Shown in pieces: positions 1 through 8,520 of a stretch of 64,000 bases of DNA (its first letter is position 1; the number at the start of each line of letters is the position of its first letter). The position numbers and the translations under genes are program-made. The DNA is taken from the NCBI GenBank assembly GCA_046348365.1, contig JAXMEL010000008.1, positions 62,001 through 126,000 on the forward strand, in the 5' to 3' direction. Source of the DNA: JAEUPI01 sp046348365. Its GTDB lineage: Bacteria; Pseudomonadota; Gammaproteobacteria; Burkholderiales; Burkholderiaceae_C. The notes beneath the pieces were generated by a model. The model was given only the letters and a program-made list of their open reading frames with translations, made no database searches and had not been told where the DNA came from.

Positions 1-1126
1 CCAGCCGGCGCCAGCTCCACAGCGGATACGCCAGGCCTGCCACGAGCGCGAACGGCACCGGGCTCGCCCACCAGCCCAGGCCGAGCGCCAGCAGCCCGGC
101 GCCGAACGCCACCGGCACCGAGGCCAGCGCCAGCGGCAACGCCACGCGCGCGCCGAAGCGCCCGAAGGCGAGCACCAGCAGCGCGACCAGCGCGGCCGAC
201 ACCGCCGCCAGCATCGGCATCGGCATCACACGCATCACGTCGCCGCTGCGCAATGTGTACAGCGTATGCGCCAGCACCTCCACGCCCGGCATCGCCTGGT
301 GGCGCATGTTCACCGGCGTGGCCAGTGTGTCGCCCAGACCCTGCGCGGTGGGCCCCACCAGCACGTAGCGCCCGGCCAGTCGCTCGGGCGGCACGGCACC
401 GCGCAGCACATCGACGTACGACACCCGATCGACCGTGCCGGGCGCGCCGGCGTAGCGGATCAGGAACCGGCCGTCGCGCCGCCAGCGGCTGCCGTCGAGC
501 GTGGCCGGCGCCGGCTCGGCGCGCAGCGCCGGATGCGGCGACTCGCCGCCCGCCTGCAGCAGCGCCAGCGCGACATGCGGGTACGGCGCATCGGCCGGCC
601 CGGCGCGCAGGAACGCATGGCGCAGCACGCCGTCATCGTCCACCGGCGCCTCGGCCGCGCCCAGTCGGGCCGCGTCGCGCAGCGCCGGCGTCGGCTGCAG
701 CGGGGCCAGCGCCTGCAGGCTCGCGGCCTGCCACACCACCGGCAACACCACCGGTGCCGCCGCGCGCAGCGCGTCGGCCAGCAGGCGGTCGTGCGCCGGG
801 TCGGGGTCGGCCTCGCTGAGCACGAGGTCGAGCGACACCGCGCGCGGCCTGGCCTGAGCCAGGCGCCGCAGCAGCGTGGCGTGCACGGTGCGCGGCCAGG
901 GCCAGCGGCCGATGGCCTCGACGCTGGCATCGTCGATCGCGACGATCGTGATGTCGGGCGGTGCGCCGCGCTGCCACAGCACGAGGCCGAGGTCGTAGAC
1001 GACGCGATCGATCCGCCACGTCCAGCCGCTCCAGGCGGCGAGTGCGGCGAGCACGGCGAGCACCGCGGCGATGCGCAGATCCTCGCGCCAGCGCGCGGCA
1101 AGCGGCGCGCTCGAGCCGGCGCTCAC
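1..1126 (-). CDS. CHASE2-domain membrane sensor, N-terminal part (runs off the window)
   Basis: This frame opens with GTG at 1126, overlapping the stop of the upstream FecR gene as GTGA, and stays open to the window edge (about 375 codons). After a short basic N-terminus comes a hydrophobic segment, then a periplasmic domain with CHASE2 features (DITIVAIDDAS, WPWPR, a DGVLR segment, a YVLVGPTA strand), followed by hydrophobic membrane segments near the end. CHASE2 is an extracellular sensory domain that normally precedes a histidine kinase, cyclase or diguanylate cyclase. The output domain lies beyond the window. A histidine kinase is my inference, because the operon also encodes a NarL-type response regulator. 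Confidence 0.85.
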   Translation of the reverse strand, partial: MSAGSSAPLAARWREDLRIAAVLAVLAALAAWSGWTWRIDRVVYDLGLVLWQRGAPPDITIVAIDDASVEAIGRWPWPRTVHATLLRRLAQARPRAVSLDLVLSEADPDPAHDRLLADALRAAAPVVLPVVWQAASLQALAPLQPTPALRDAARLGAAEAPVDDDGVLRHAFLRAGPADAPYPHVALALLQAGGESPHPALRAEPAPATLDGSRWRRDGRFLIRYAGAPGTVDRVSYVDVLRGAVPPERLAGRYVLVGPTAQGLGDTLATPVNMRHQAMPGVEVLAHTLYTLRSGDVMRVMPMPMLAAVSAALVALLVLAFGRFGARVALPLALASVPVAFGAGLLALGLGWWASPVPFALVAGLAYPLWSWRRL

Positions 1127-2778
1127 GGCCCCACGGTCAACGGTCGATCACCGGCACGCACGCAGGCGCCGCTGCTGTCGCGCAGGCAGTTCGCCACCTC
1201 GAAGCGCTGCACCGACGTGTAAGGCCCGACGAAGCCGTCGGACTCGATGGCCCGCAGGCGCACGAAGTACACGCCCGGCGCCGGCGTCGGCAGGCTGATG
1301 CGCGGCTCGGCGAGCTGCTGCGTGACGATTCGGCTCTTGAATTCGGGATCGTGCGCGACCTCGAAGTCGAAGCGCTGGCCGGGCCGCGCCTCCCATTCGA
1401 AGCTCACGAGCTGCTCGCCGACGCCCGGCGCCTTCGCGGCCGGCGGCGCAGGCCGCATCTGGAACTCGCGCGCCGCACCCCAGGGCCCGCGGTCGTTGCC
1501 CGCGCGCACGCTGGCCAGGCGCCAGCGGTAGCTGCCGGGCGACAGCGCCTCCACCGCGGCGGCGGTCGACGTCAATTCGGATAGTTCGCGCAGCGGCTTG
1601 TCGAACCCGGCGTCGCCGGCGATCTGCAGGCGGTAGCTCTGCGCGTCGGCGTTCGCCGTCCAGGCGAATTCGGCATGGCCACCGAACAGCACCGCGCGCG
1701 GCTCGGGCGACGAGGGCAGCGGCGCCTCGGGGCGCGCTTTCAGGCGGAACGCGCGCTCGGCGTCCTTGCCTTCGAGCCCCTGACGATCGACCGCGCGCAC
1801 ACGCAAGGTGTAGTCGCCGTCGGCCAGGCCGTCGAAGCGCAGTTCGGTCGAGGTGGCCAGCACATCGGCCTGCACCGCCTCGGGCGCGGCCTTGGGCGCC
1901 ACCTGGGCGCGGTAGGCCGCAGCACCGGGCACCGCCGGCAGCGTGAAGTTCACCAGTGGCCGCTCCTGCAGCTCGGGCAGGGTGGACAGATCCGGTGCCT
2001 CGAGCAACCGCACCGGCGGCGACACCACGCCGCCGGCGGCGATCACGCTGCCGTAGCCCTGCGGCACCGGCACCACCGGCCGGCCCGGCGCCGCGCCCGA
2101 GAAGCCGACCGTGCCTTCGAGCACCTCGCCGCGCGTGGCGGCGCCTTCGCCGTCGCTGGCCACGCGGAACGCCGTGCCGCGCACGCCGAGCAGGCCGGTG
2201 GGTGTGTCGATGCGAAAGCCGGGCTTGCCGCCCTGCGCCGGCGCGGCCTCGATCTCGGTGCGGCCCTTGGGCAGCCGCACGGCGGAGTTCGTGACGCCCA
2301 CGTCGGGCAGCCGGTTCGATTCGTTCACCTGCAACCGGCTCGACGGCCGCAGGCGCAGCAGCGTGCCGTCGACCAGCCGCACGGTGGCGTGGCCGTCGGC
2401 GCCGGTGACCAGTTCGCTGCCCTCGGGCAGGGCCTGGTTGGCGGCGACCGGCGTGCCGGCGGCGGTGGCCACCTGGCCGGTCGCGTTGAGCACCGTGGCC
2501 GGCATGGTCTCGGTGCGCATCAGCCGCAGCGGGATGCGCAGCGACGTGCCCTGCGGGATGCGGTCCGGGTTGCGCAGCGCATTGAGCGGCACCAGCTCGC
2601 GCCAGGCCGCGGGATCGACGAGCAGCCGGCGGCCGAGGCCGATCAGCGTGTCGCCGCGCGCGGTGACGTGCACGTACACCGGCTCCTGGATCGTCGGCGC
2701 CCCGGCCGCCAGCGCGGCTTGCAGCCCGCCAAGCGCCAGCACGAGCGCGCTGAGCGCCTGCGCGGACCGCTGGATCAT
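1123..2778 (-). CDS. FecR-domain protein with N-terminal LysM and fibronectin-like repeats
   Basis: 551 residues. A signal peptide (about residues 1-25, ending in ALAA) is followed by a LysM-like segment (about 30-85, with GDTLIGLGRRLL and IPQGTSLRIP), then a FecR domain (about 115-220, with ATVRLVDGT and a TPTGLLGVRGTAFRV end). After that come two or more beta-sandwich repeats of fibronectin III type. FecR proteins of this build are periplasmic and usually sit beside CHASE2 sensors. The ATG overlaps the upstream response-regulator stop (ATGA) and the 3' end overlaps the CHASE2 gene, so the three are probably co-translated. LysM suggests peptidoglycan contact; the ligand is unknown. Confidence 0.88.
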   Translation of the reverse strand: MIQRSAQALSALVLALGGLQAALAAGAPTIQEPVYVHVTARGDTLIGLGRRLLVDPAAWRELVPLNALRNPDRIPQGTSLRIPLRLMRTETMPATVLNATGQVATAAGTPVAANQALPEGSELVTGADGHATVRLVDGTLLRLRPSSRLQVNESNRLPDVGVTNSAVRLPKGRTEIEAAPAQGGKPGFRIDTPTGLLGVRGTAFRVASDGEGAATRGEVLEGTVGFSGAAPGRPVVPVPQGYGSVIAAGGVVSPPVRLLEAPDLSTLPELQERPLVNFTLPAVPGAAAYRAQVAPKAAPEAVQADVLATSTELRFDGLADGDYTLRVRAVDRQGLEGKDAERAFRLKARPEAPLPSSPEPRAVLFGGHAEFAWTANADAQSYRLQIAGDAGFDKPLRELSELTSTAAAVEALSPGSYRWRLASVRAGNDRGPWGAAREFQMRPAPPAAKAPGVGEQLVSFEWEARPGQRFDFEVAHDPEFKSRIVTQQLAEPRISLPTPAPGVYFVRLRAIESDGFVGPYTSVQRFEVANCLRDSSGACVRAGDRPLTVGP

Positions 2779-3419
2779 GGTGCGTCGGCGAACCAGGTGA
2801 CCGCCATGCGCATCAGCCGTGCCGGCGAATCGGCGCCGAGCTTGGCCTTCAGCGACTGCTTGTGGCTTTCGATGGTCTTGATGCTGCGGTTCAGCGTCTC
2901 GGCGATCTCGCGCGTGGACTGGCCCGAGGCCATCAGCCGCAGCACCTCGGTCTCGCGCGCCGACAGCGTCGGCCGGCCGGCCGTCACGTCGCGGCCCGCG
3001 GCCCGGCGCATCAGCGAGTTCGACACCCCCGTGCTGGCGTAGATCTGGCCCGAGAGCACGCGGTCCGATGCCTCCAGCAGCGTCTGGCCGAGCGCGCTCT
3101 TCATCACGTAGCCGTCGGCGCCCGCCCGCAGCGCGCGCTCGGCATACAGCTCCTCGGCCATCGAGGTCAGCACGATGATCTTCAGCTGCGGGAAGTCCTC
3201 GCGCAGGCGCGGCAGCGCACCCAGGCTGAAGCCCTCGCCCAGGCCGAGGTCGAGCAGCATCAGGTCGCACGGGCGGCTGGTGAGCTGGGCCCGCGCCTGC
3301 AGCAGCGTGTTGGCGTCGAGCACCTCGGCGCGTTCGCCGAAGAGGTGCTTCACCCCCAGGTGCACGATGTCGTGGTCGTCGACCACGAGCACGCGAAGAC
3401 GGTGGGCCAGATCCTTCAT
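2775..3419 (-). CDS. NarL/FixJ-family response regulator
   Basis: 214 residues, normal for the family. The receiver domain (about 9-125) has the acidic pair D14-D15, phosphoacceptor D57 in MLLDLGLG, T/S at VLTSM and the conserved lysine in VMKSALG. A LuxR-type helix-turn-helix occupies about 148-208 (LSARETEVLRLMASG, IAETLNRSIKTIESHK). It is the first gene of the response regulator-FecR-CHASE2 operon, so the missing output domain of the CHASE2 protein is likely its kinase. Targets are not known from the sequence. Confidence 0.93.
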   Translation of the reverse strand: MKDLAHRLRVLVVDDHDIVHLGVKHLFGERAEVLDANTLLQARAQLTSRPCDLMLLDLGLGEGFSLGALPRLREDFPQLKIIVLTSMAEELYAERALRAGADGYVMKSALGQTLLEASDRVLSGQIYASTGVSNSLMRRAAGRDVTAGRPTLSARETEVLRLMASGQSTREIAETLNRSIKTIESHKQSLKAKLGADSPARLMRMAVTWFADAP

Positions 3420-3937
3420 CGTTCAGCCTCCGGCGATCGGGCGCCGGGTCGGGCGGGCATGCTAACGGCTTTGCCGAGGAGGCTGTGCGATCGGCCTCGA
3501 GCGTCGCGCCGTTGCAACCACGCCCCCCTCCGGGCTCGGCCGCGATGGTTTCAGGGTTGTTTGCGACGAGAGTCACTGTAGGAGTCGTGTTCACCCTAGG
3601 GCATCGGGCGGCGGCTGGGACTGGACTAAGGGAATGCCTGGCGTGAGGAACCTGGATCTGGTCTCGCTCGATCGCCGCCGAAGGCGTGCGAGGCCCATCG
3701 TATGCCAACGGTCGCAACCGCGCGCGCAGCTATGGCCGGCGGGCAACGACCGCGCCCGCCTCGGGCACCAGCGCTTTGCGGCATCGCAAGCTTCCCGCCA
3801 CCGCCGCCGGCGTCGAGGGTTTTCCCTGTCGGAAGCACCTGGCCGACTGATGACACTGATCATGCGTGTACTGACGATCGGCAGCTGCACGCATCCCGTC
3901 CCGCACACCGATCGCCCTTCCCGCTGGAGACTTCGTG
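3420..3937. other. 518-bp divergent intergenic region, no gene recognised
   Basis: The region separates the leftward response regulator from the rightward binding-protein gene and must hold both promoters. Open frames here are short or are extensions of shadow frames. The only marked element is an 8-base palindrome CCCTAGGG at 3594-3601, preceded on the minus strand by GATG. A GGAG ribosome-binding site at about 3926-3929 serves the gene at 3938. I see no tRNA, riboswitch or convincing terminator. Confidence 0.6.
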
Positions 3938-5107
3938 ATGCGACTGCAGACTCGGCTGGCCGGATTCGCTCTGGCGGCATCCCTCGGCGGCGCCGCCTGC
4001 GCCGCCGACCCGGTGAAGATCGGGCTGGTGCTGCCCATGTCGGGCCCGTTCGCGGCCTACGGCAAGCAGATCGAGCACGGCGTCAAGCTCTACCTGTCGA
4101 CCCATGGCGACACCTATGCCGGCCGCAAGGTCGAGCTGATCGTCAAAGACGACAGCCCCGGCACCTCGGGCGACGTGAGCAAGCGCCTGGCGCAGGAGCT
4201 GGTGGTCAAGGACAAGGTCGACATCCTGGCCGGCTTCGGGCTCACGCCGTCGGCCTTCGCGGTGGCGCCGGTGGCCACCGAGGCCAAGAAGCCGATGGTG
4301 GTGATGAACGCGGCCACGTCGGCGGTGACGACCAAGTCGAACTACATCGTGCGCACGTCGATGACGCTGCCGCAGAACTCGGCGCCGATCGCCAGCTGGG
4401 CGGCCAGGAACGGCATCAAGAACGCGTTCACGCTGGTCTCCGACTATGGCCCTGGGCAAGACGCCGAGGCGCAGTTCAAGAAGACCTTCACCGAGGCCGG
4501 CGGCAAGATCGTCGGCGAGGTGCGCGCGCCGGTGAAGAACCCCGACTTCGCGCCCTTCCTGCAGAAGATCAAGGACACCAAGCCCGAGGCGGTGTTCATC
4601 TTCCTGCCGCCGGGCGCCGAGACTATCGCGTTCATGAAGGGCTTCACCGAGCGCGGGCTCACCGAGGCCGGCATCAAGCTGATCTCCACCGGCGACCTGC
4701 CCGACGAGGACATCCTCGACGCGATCGGCGACGCGGCGCTCGGGCTGGTCACGTCGTTCCACTACTCCGAGGCGCACAAGTCGGCCGAGAACCAGGCCTA
4801 TACCGCCGCCTACTACAAGGCCTACCCCAAGGACCGGCCGAACTTCATGTCGGTCGGCGGCTACGACGGCATGCACCTGATCGCCGAGGTGCTGAAGAAG
4901 ACCGGCGGCAGCACCGATGCCGACAAGTTCGTCGACGCCGCCAAGGGCATGAAGTGGGTCAGCCCGCGCGGGCCGATCAGCATCGACCCGGCTACGCGCG
5001 ACATCGTGCAGACGATCTACATCCGCAAGACCGAACGCGTCGGCGGCAAGCTGCAGAACGTCGAGTTCGACCAGATTCCCGACTTCAAGGACCCCGGCAA
5101 GCAGTAG
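3938..5107 (+). CDS. Liv-type ABC transporter substrate-binding protein
   Basis: 389 residues from the ATG, which has GGAG seven bases upstream; a GTG three bases earlier is too close to that site. A signal peptide (about 1-22, ending ACA/A) leads into a Peripla_BP_6 fold starting DPVKIGLVLPMSGPFAAYG, with IVKDDSPGTS and a late VGGYDGMHL segment. Proteins of this family bind branched-chain amino acids, amides, urea or aromatic acids; the ligand cannot be told here. It heads a five-gene importer operon in the order binding protein, permease, permease, ATPase, ATPase. Confidence 0.92.
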   Translation: MRLQTRLAGFALAASLGGAACAADPVKIGLVLPMSGPFAAYGKQIEHGVKLYLSTHGDTYAGRKVELIVKDDSPGTSGDVSKRLAQELVVKDKVDILAGFGLTPSAFAVAPVATEAKKPMVVMNAATSAVTTKSNYIVRTSMTLPQNSAPIASWAARNGIKNAFTLVSDYGPGQDAEAQFKKTFTEAGGKIVGEVRAPVKNPDFAPFLQKIKDTKPEAVFIFLPPGAETIAFMKGFTERGLTEAGIKLISTGDLPDEDILDAIGDAALGLVTSFHYSEAHKSAENQAYTAAYYKAYPKDRPNFMSVGGYDGMHLIAEVLKKTGGSTDADKFVDAAKGMKWVSPRGPISIDPATRDIVQTIYIRKTERVGGKLQNVEFDQIPDFKDPGKQ

Positions 5108-5174
5108 GTTTCGCGCGTTCGCTGCGGCGGCCGCCTCGCGGGAACGGCCGCCGCGCCGCTCGGCTGGAGCATTC

Positions 5175-6032
5175 ATGACCGTCCTCTTCGACGGCATCGC
5201 GTCCGGGATGCTGCTGTTCCTGATCAGCGTCGGCTTGTCGGTGACGTTGGGGCTGATGAACTTCGTCAACCTCGCGCACGGCGCGTTCGCGATGCTCGGC
5301 GGCTACGTCTGCGTGTTGCTGCTCAACCGCTTCGGGGTGCCGTTCCTGGCCTGCCTGCCGGTGGTGGCGCTGGTTTCGGCCGCCGCGGGCGTGCTGCTCG
5401 AACGCACGCTCTACCGGCGGCTGTATGGCGCGTCGCACCTCGACCAGGTGCTGTTCTCGATCGGCCTCGTGTTCGTGGCGATCTCGAGCGCGCACTACTT
5501 CTTCGGGGCGCAGCAGCAGCCGCTGCAGCTGCCGCCCGCGCTGTCGGGGCAGTTCCGCATGCCCGGGCTCGAGATCGGCGCCTACCGGCTGTTCCTGATC
5601 ATCGTCGGCGTCGTGCTGGCCGTCGGCCTGCAGTGGCTGGTGGCCGGCACGCGGTTCGGCGCCAGCCTGCGCGCCGCGGTCGACAACCCGAGGGCGGCAC
5701 GCGGCCTGGGCATCGACGTCGACCGCGTGTTCGTCATCACCTTCGCGCTCGGCTCGGGCCTGGCCGGGCTCGGCGGCGCGCTCGGTGTCGAGATGCTCGG
5801 CATGGACCCCGAGTTTCCGGTCAAGTACATCGTCTACTTCCTGATCGTCGTCGCCGTCGGCGGCAGCGGCAACATCAAGGGCTCGCTGTATGCGTCGCTG
5901 CTGCTGGGCATCTGCGACGTGGCCGGCAAGTACTACGTGCCGGAGGTCGGCGCCTTCGTGATTTACGCGGTGATGATCGCCACGCTGATCTTCCGGCCGC
6001 AAGGCCTGTTCGGCCGCCGCGCCGCGCGATGA
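5175..6032 (+). CDS. Liv-type ABC permease (LivH-like)
   Basis: 285 residues, about eight hydrophobic segments. The start MTVLFDGIASGMLLFLISVG and the LGLMNFVNLAHGAFAMLG segment are hallmarks of LivH-type inner-membrane subunits, which form one half of the translocation pore. A GGAG site lies five bases before the ATG. The stop overlaps the next permease (ATGA), pointing to translational coupling of the two pore subunits. Confidence 0.92.
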   Translation: MTVLFDGIASGMLLFLISVGLSVTLGLMNFVNLAHGAFAMLGGYVCVLLLNRFGVPFLACLPVVALVSAAAGVLLERTLYRRLYGASHLDQVLFSIGLVFVAISSAHYFFGAQQQPLQLPPALSGQFRMPGLEIGAYRLFLIIVGVVLAVGLQWLVAGTRFGASLRAAVDNPRAARGLGIDVDRVFVITFALGSGLAGLGGALGVEMLGMDPEFPVKYIVYFLIVVAVGGSGNIKGSLYASLLLGICDVAGKYYVPEVGAFVIYAVMIATLIFRPQGLFGRRAAR

Positions 6033-7027
6033 ACGCCGCCGCGCTGCCGTTCGATGCCGGCGCCCTGCTGCGCGCGGCACGCTGGCGCCGCGGCGAGCTG
6101 GCCTTCTGGCTGCTGCCCATCGTCGGCTACTTCGCCTTCCCCGAAGACCTGGCGCTGCTGTCGCAGATCGCCATTGCCGCGCTGTTCGCGCTGTCGCTCG
6201 ACCTGATCCTCGGCTATGCGGGAATCGTCTCGCTTGGCCACGCGGCGTTCTTCGGCATCGGCGCCTACGCGAGCGGGCTGCTGGCCAAGGCCGGCTTCGG
6301 CGACCCGCTGCTCGGCCTGGCGTTCGCCGCGCTGGTGGCCGCGGCGGCCGGCTTCGTGACCAGCCTGCTCGTGCTGCGCGGGGCCGACCTGACGCGGCTG
6401 ATGGTGACGCTCGGCGTCGCGCTGATGCTCTACGAGGCGGCCAACAAGCTCACCCGCATCACCGGCGGGCTCGACGGCCTGCAGGGCATCGAGGTGACGC
6501 CGCTGCTCGGCCGCTTCGGCTTCGACATGTTCGGGCGCACGGCCTACGTCTACAGCGTCGCGGTGCTGTTCGTGATGTTCTGGCTGGCGCGGCGCATCGT
6601 GCATTCGCCGTTCGGCCTGTCGCTGCACGGCATCCGGCAGAACGTGTCGCGCATGCCGGCGCTCGGCGTGCCCGTGCACAGCCGCCTGGTGGCCGTCTAC
6701 ACGCTCGGCGCGGTCTATGCGGGCGTGGCCGGCGCCTTGCTGACGCAGACGACGCAGTTCGTCTCGATCGACGTACTGAGCTTCTCGCGCTCGGCCGAGC
6801 TGCTGCTGATGCTGGTGCTCGGCGGCACCGGCAGCCTCTACGGCGCGATGCTCGGCGCCGTGGTCTTCATGACGGCGCACCACTTGCTCTCGGGGCTCAA
6901 TCCGCAGTACTGGCAGTTCTGGCTCGGGCTGGTGCTGATCATCGTGGTGCTGTTCGCGCGCGACGGCATCATGGGCGCGCTGCGCGCGCTCGCCGCGCGC
7001 TGGCCGCAGCGCTCGAACGCCGCATGA
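6029..7027 (+). CDS. Liv-type ABC permease (LivM-like)
   Basis: 332 residues. The open frame extends far upstream but the ATG overlapping the previous stop (ATGA) is the sensible start. It carries the LivM signature LDLILGYAGIVSLGHAAFFGIGAYA and the conserved late GGTGSLYGAMLGA loop, with around nine membrane segments. It pairs with the LivH-like protein to form the pore, and its own stop overlaps the start of the ATPase gene. Confidence 0.92.
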   Translation: MNAAALPFDAGALLRAARWRRGELAFWLLPIVGYFAFPEDLALLSQIAIAALFALSLDLILGYAGIVSLGHAAFFGIGAYASGLLAKAGFGDPLLGLAFAALVAAAAGFVTSLLVLRGADLTRLMVTLGVALMLYEAANKLTRITGGLDGLQGIEVTPLLGRFGFDMFGRTAYVYSVAVLFVMFWLARRIVHSPFGLSLHGIRQNVSRMPALGVPVHSRLVAVYTLGAVYAGVAGALLTQTTQFVSIDVLSFSRSAELLLMLVLGGTGSLYGAMLGAVVFMTAHHLLSGLNPQYWQFWLGLVLIIVVLFARDGIMGALRALAARWPQRSNAA

Positions 7028-7779
7028 CGCACGCCGCGCTCGAAACCCGCGGCCTGGTCAAGCGCTTCGGCGCCTTCGTCGTCACCAACGACGTGGCGCT
7101 CACCGTCACCAAGGGCGCGCGCCATGCGTTGATCGGCCCCAACGGCGCCGGCAAGACGACGCTGATCCACCTGTTGACGGGTTTCCTCGAACCCAACGCC
7201 GGCGTCGTGCTGCTCGACGGCGAAGACGTGACGCGCATGGCGCAGCACCTGCGCGTCAAGCGCGGGCTCGCGCGCACCTTCCAGATCAACCGCCTGTTCG
7301 CCGAGCTGACGGTGCTGGAATCGATCACGCTCGCGGCCTGCGAGCGCCGCGGGCTGGGGGCGCGCTTCTGGCAACCCGTGGGCGCGCATGCGCAGGCCGT
7401 CGACGACGCCGCGCAGCTGCTCGAACGCCTGCGCCTGCTCGACATGGCGCATGTGCGCACGCGTTCGCTGCCCTACGGCAAGCAGCGGCTGGTCGAGATC
7501 GCGCTCGCGCTGGCGGCGCAGCCGCGCGTGCTGCTGCTCGACGAACCGGCCGCGGGCGTGCCCAGGAGCGAGAGCCGCGAGCTGTTCGAAACCATCGCGC
7601 AGCTGCCGCGCGAAGTCACGATCGTGCTGATCGAGCACGACATGGACCTCGTCTTCCGCTTCGCCGAGCGCATCTCGGTGATGGTCGGCGGCGCGTTGCT
7701 GACCGAGGGGCCGCCGCAACAGATCGCCGCCGACCCGCGCGTGCGCGAGGTCTACCTCGGGGAGCATGCCGATGGCTAG
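7024..7779 (+). CDS. Liv-type ABC ATPase (LivG-like)
   Basis: 251 residues. Walker A is GPNGAGKTT, the signature motif is the degenerate LPYGKQRLVEIA typical of LivG, Walker B is VLLLDEPAAG, and the switch histidine is in LIEHDMDLV. It energises the importer from the cytoplasmic side together with the LivF-like subunit. The start overlaps the LivM stop by four bases. Confidence 0.92.
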   Translation: MTHAALETRGLVKRFGAFVVTNDVALTVTKGARHALIGPNGAGKTTLIHLLTGFLEPNAGVVLLDGEDVTRMAQHLRVKRGLARTFQINRLFAELTVLESITLAACERRGLGARFWQPVGAHAQAVDDAAQLLERLRLLDMAHVRTRSLPYGKQRLVEIALALAAQPRVLLLDEPAAGVPRSESRELFETIAQLPREVTIVLIEHDMDLVFRFAERISVMVGGALLTEGPPQQIAADPRVREVYLGEHADG

Positions 7780-8485
7780 GCTGCTCGAGGTGCACGGGCT
7801 GTGGGCCGGCTACGGCAACGCCACGGTGCTGGAGGACATCAGCTTCGGCGTCGACGCCGGTGCCAGCGTCGCGCTGCTCGGCCGCAACGGCATGGGCAAG
7901 ACCACGCTGCTGGCCACGTTGATGGGCGCGACGCGCCAGCGCCGCGGCACGATGCGCTTCGACGGACAGGACCTGGCCGCGCTGCCCAGCCACCGCCGTG
8001 CGCGCGCCGGCCTCGGCTGGGTGCCGCAGGAGCGCGACATCTTCGCCTCGCTCAGCGTCGAGGAGAACCTGACCGTCGTGGCGCGCCCGGGGCCGTGGAA
8101 TCTCGAGCGCATCTACGACATGTTCCCGCGCCTGCTCGAACGCAGCGACAACATGGGCAACCAGCTCTCCGGCGGCGAGCAGCAGATGCTGGCGATGGCG
8201 CGCGCGCTGATGCTGAACCCGAAGATGCTGCTGCTCGACGAGCCGCTCGAGGGCCTGGCACCGCTGATCGTGCAGGAGCTGCTGGCGGTGATCCAGCGCA
8301 TGGTCGCCGACGGCAGCATCGCGGTGATCCTGGTCGAGCAGCACGCGCACCAGATCCTGCCGATCACGCGCGAGGCCATCGTGCTCGAGCGCGGCCGCAT
8401 CGTGCACCAGGGTGCGAGCGCCGCGCTGCGCGACGATCATGCGCTGCTCGAACGCTGGCTCGGCGTGGCCTCACCCGGCGCGTAG
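7772..8485 (+). CDS. Liv-type ABC ATPase (LivF-like)
   Basis: 237 residues from the ATG at 7772, chosen over an in-frame ATG at 7766 because a GGGGAG site at 7759-7764 is well placed only for the later one. Motifs: Walker A GRNGMGKTT, signature LSGGEQQMLAMARAL, Walker B MLLLDEPLEG, and VEQHAHQ with the switch histidine. It overlaps the LivG-like gene by eight bases and ends the operon, converging on guaA 35 bp away. Confidence 0.92.
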   Translation: MARLLEVHGLWAGYGNATVLEDISFGVDAGASVALLGRNGMGKTTLLATLMGATRQRRGTMRFDGQDLAALPSHRRARAGLGWVPQERDIFASLSVEENLTVVARPGPWNLERIYDMFPRLLERSDNMGNQLSGGEQQMLAMARALMLNPKMLLLDEPLEGLAPLIVQELLAVIQRMVADGSIAVILVEQHAHQILPITREAIVLERGRIVHQGASAALRDDHALLERWLGVASPGA

Positions 8486-8520
8486 CGGCTCCGGCGGGTG
8501 CCGGCGCGCGCGGCCCGCCG

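Noticed and set aside
3880..3925. Possible -35/-10 promoter for the first importer around TGATCATGCG and CTGACG.
   Set aside because: No pair of boxes with proper spacing stands out; any assignment would be a guess.
3634..5178. A long plus-strand frame covering the first binding-protein gene and its upstream gap.
   Set aside because: The same bases in another frame encode a full Peripla_BP_6 protein with signal peptide; no start signal or domain supports this frame.
8486..8520. GGCGGG...CCCGCC inverted repeat between the first importer and guaA as a terminator.
   Set aside because: The loop is long, there is no T-run, and such pairings are frequent at this GC content.
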